NCBI GenBank assembly: GCA_036971615.1
Contig: JAYKKR010000005.1
Location: 124,001-188,000, forward strand
Source: Amyloporia xantha
Taxonomy: Eukaryota; Basidiomycota; Agaricomycetes; Polyporales; Adustoporiaceae
Length of the DNA stretch: 64,000 nucleotides
Direction: 5' to 3'
Shown here: in pieces, positions 61,491 through 64,000 of the stretch
How the letters are laid out: every line of letters begins with the position of its first letter
How positions within the stretch are numbered: position 1 is the stretch's first letter
The notes under the pieces: model-generated
What the model was told of the DNA's origin: nothing
Databases searched by the model: none
What the model saw: the letters and a program-made list of their open reading frames with translations, nothing else
Position numbers and translations under genes: made by a program

Positions 61491-64000
61491 CTTGATTCAC
61501 GGACGTGGGGACGGTAGTAGAAAGTCAGCTAAGACCTCTAGATAAGTCTGGCGGGATAGATAGCGACGGTGGCAACGGGGAACCGACAGCGTTTGAGGCT
61601 GCAGAGTCAACACCATAGCTGAATATAAACCCTGTTTGCGCCGAGAGGTTCCCAAGCATCATCCGACACAGTGTGGAAATCTTTCAGGCCACTGATGACA
61701 CTTCGAGCAAATCAGACGGGAATTCTCTCACAACCAAGTTGACAGCGCTACAGCCCTTTCAGGTTAAACGCGGGAAAGACCACTCGAGCCTCGGAGGAAC
61801 AGATAGTATGGCGTGGAAGACGTCTAGAGCGAGGGTAGCTGCCAGATAAAGAATGACATTCGCAGATCGACCAGGAAAGCGTGAGACTGTGAGACTGAAT
61901 CGATGTCGGCAGCGAGAATAAGCCTACAAAATTGAGCGGGTCGAGACAAGGATAGACGCAAACATTCCACGACTGGGGCCATAGATCGGAGACGGTGAGA
62001 GTACATCATGTTCCGTGGGAAGCGCTGTGATATACCGCCGTACGTTTTCCCGTCAACATCCGAAGCAATATTAGCTCTGCACGCGAGCGCTCTTGCAGCA
62101 TCCCGTACTGCAAGAACGTAAATAGCACTTCGGATGAAGGTTCAATGAAGGTGACCACTGAGAGATCTGTCGGCTCTCAGAAAGGAACAGATACTGGCCA
62201 GATGGGGATAAAGCAGTTTTCTGGTGGGTACAAAACCATATGAAGCTGATCCGGTGGCAGAGGAGTGGTTCGCGACTGGCGCCATTACTATTGACCTATT
62301 GATGAAGCTTGATAAAGACGCTCGGATAAGGCAGGCAAAGTTCCCGTCCTGTCAGCATCGTGTGGGCTGCTACCACTCGAAAATAACGAAGCAGCCCCAC
62401 AGTTTTGCTTACTACATAGACCTTCCGAAGCGACAAGGACTGAAGCTGAAGCCTCAAATTCGTGATAGTGGTATTTTGAGAGTGCCAGGTAAAGTCAGGA
62501 GCATACTTTCCTGGATTTTATTCATTGTGAAAGATGATGTCGTATATCAATGACCCCAAGGAGCGACGTGAGACAATGGGCCATCTGTTGATACTAGCAA
62601 TTTCCAGGCATGTCCAAAGGCGAGCGTCCAACTGTTCAACATTGACGTTAACATTCAGGATTTGCAAAACGTTGACTTGCTCTCGGCAATGGAGTGAGTC
62701 GGTAGGAAAGAGCAAGCGATAGCTAGACGCTCGTGCTGAACTTACATTTGTCACGTGCTGTGACTACAACGATCCCGCAGCAACAAGCCACCAGCCACAA
62801 ACATACCTTCACGGCGACCTGCAAATCCGAGTGCGATTCTGTTTAAATCTCTGTGAATAGTATGGTATCCTTGAAGAGCTCAACCCTTACAAACGTTTGT
62901 CGGCTCTCTGTGAAGCGCATTACAATCAAATAAGGTAAGTACTTGTTTTCTCAAGCCCGGATTGAGTAGCTCTATAAATTTCACGACATACTGCACAAGC
63001 CACTACTCACAGGTAGCACTGGCCACAAACCAGGTGCAGAACAAGTCGCGTGGCTCTCTGTCCGTGATAGAGAGTGCGTTGGCAATGGAAAACTATAGTG
63101 CCTGCCTGGTGGCGCACCCTATGGCACCCCCTTTCATCAGACAACCTCAGTCTAGCATGTATGTGCCTTCTTAACTGTTCTCGCTCCTGGTCACCATTCG
63201 CTTTCATGTATGCTTCCCGATGTTCACAGCGCGGCATGACTGACCTAACGACCTGACTTCGATATAGCCGATGGTTTCGACTCTTTGTCCAGGCGTCCTG
63301 TCCAGATGAACAGAGTTATGCCATGGAGGCACCGGAAATCCGTCTTCATCTGTGATTCATGGCCGAAGTATGAGTCCAACGTGAATGCCTTCACATTGGT
63401 TGCTCTACTGAGAGAGGTTTGATCAGCCTGTGCACTGCGAGCATTGCGAAGGTTATGTTGTGCATTATAACAAATCTATCAAACTTCTTATTTACGACAT
63501 TACTCCCATCTTCAGTTGACGTTTATCAATGGCGATACGTAACTAGAAGTCCGCACGAATGCCTCCTGGCCGCCGGTCGACTTCAGCATTGGCACTATCC
63601 TTTCCAAGACTCACATCCTCGGCCACGAATAGCAGGCCACGATGCCTTATCATTGTGTCTTATCATTGTATCGCCATGAGCTCTTTACTCCAACATGTAA
63701 GCGCCACTATGTTGTGTGAGTACGTGCTGTCCTTCGTTTTGTTGCGAGGCAGGATGCTGAGCGTTGACCACAGACTAGTTTCATGGCAGTGTTTTTGGTG
63801 TAGTCGTTCCACTGCGCAGCTGCTGCTTCCAAGTTCCATCAGCTTGGGAGCCTCGAGCAACATTCGCTGACCCGAGTCCTTCCGAACCCTCACTGCACGA
63901 TGCATGATACTTACCCAAGTCTGCAAACATACTTCACCGGAATGCGCGTATTGGAGATTCTCGGGGGTTATGGCTGGCCGTAATGTCTACGCAGTTCGAG
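61491..64000. other. Right end, no supportable gene
   Basis: 2.5 kb with only short frames. Plus-strand frames at 62224-62553 (109 aa) and 62534-62722 (62 aa) are open and mutually close, but I recognise no family. The DUF6593 promoter must lie just above 61490 (a TATAAA occurs near 61624). Confidence 0.5.

Overview
The window looks like nuclear DNA of a basidiomycete fungus, most likely an Agaricomycete (inference). Nearly every recognisable gene is split by short introns (about 45-70 nt, mostly GT-AG). Gene order mixes both strands with no operons. Several families are typical of this group: a DUF6593 protein, a Cps1-like family 2 glycosyltransferase, a basidiomycete-style adenylate-forming enzyme, single-pass 'signal peptide + TM' proteins and F-box/LRR-like proteins. 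Exon boundaries given here were deduced by eye from splice sites, reading phase and family conservation.

Left part (1-22.5 kb), mainly housekeeping: a single-pass membrane protein (ends 3531), an Hsp110/Sse1 chaperone (4024-6577, -), cytosolic lysyl-tRNA synthetase in ten exons (7029-9541, -), an Ariadne-type RBR ubiquitin ligase (9886-11967, +), a His-rich secreted/single-pass protein with two PPxY motifs (13209-14253, +), a processive GT2 polysaccharide synthase (16182-17843, +) and the purine enzyme FGAM synthase, intronless (18426-22475, -).

Middle part (22.5-44.1 kb): a long Ser/Pro-rich disordered protein (25346 to about 27660, -), a gene-poor stretch of about 7.5 kb, the ER SNARE Use1 (35216-37123, -) divergent from the Prp43 cofactor Sqs1 (37426-40449, +), an intact F-box protein (40978-42360, -) and a decayed F-box relative beside it (about 43177-44040, -).

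Right part (44.9-61.5 kb), a probable specialised-metabolism cluster: a stand-alone adenylation-domain protein (44886-47400, -), an MCT-type MFS transporter (48734-50418, +), an NTF2-like/flavin monooxygenase (51055-53861, -), a class V PLP aminotransferase/epimerase-like protein (56496-58384, +) and an isopenicillin-N-synthase-like 2-oxoglutarate/Fe(II) oxygenase (58874-60347, -), followed by a DUF6593 protein (about 60850-61490, -). The upstream regions of the first four share the octamer TTCCGAAT or its complement, usually 100-400 bp before the start codon. That pattern suggests a pathway-specific regulator. This cluster and its shared motif are the most interesting signal in the window. 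The last 2.5 kb and the first 2.1 kb hold no gene I can support.
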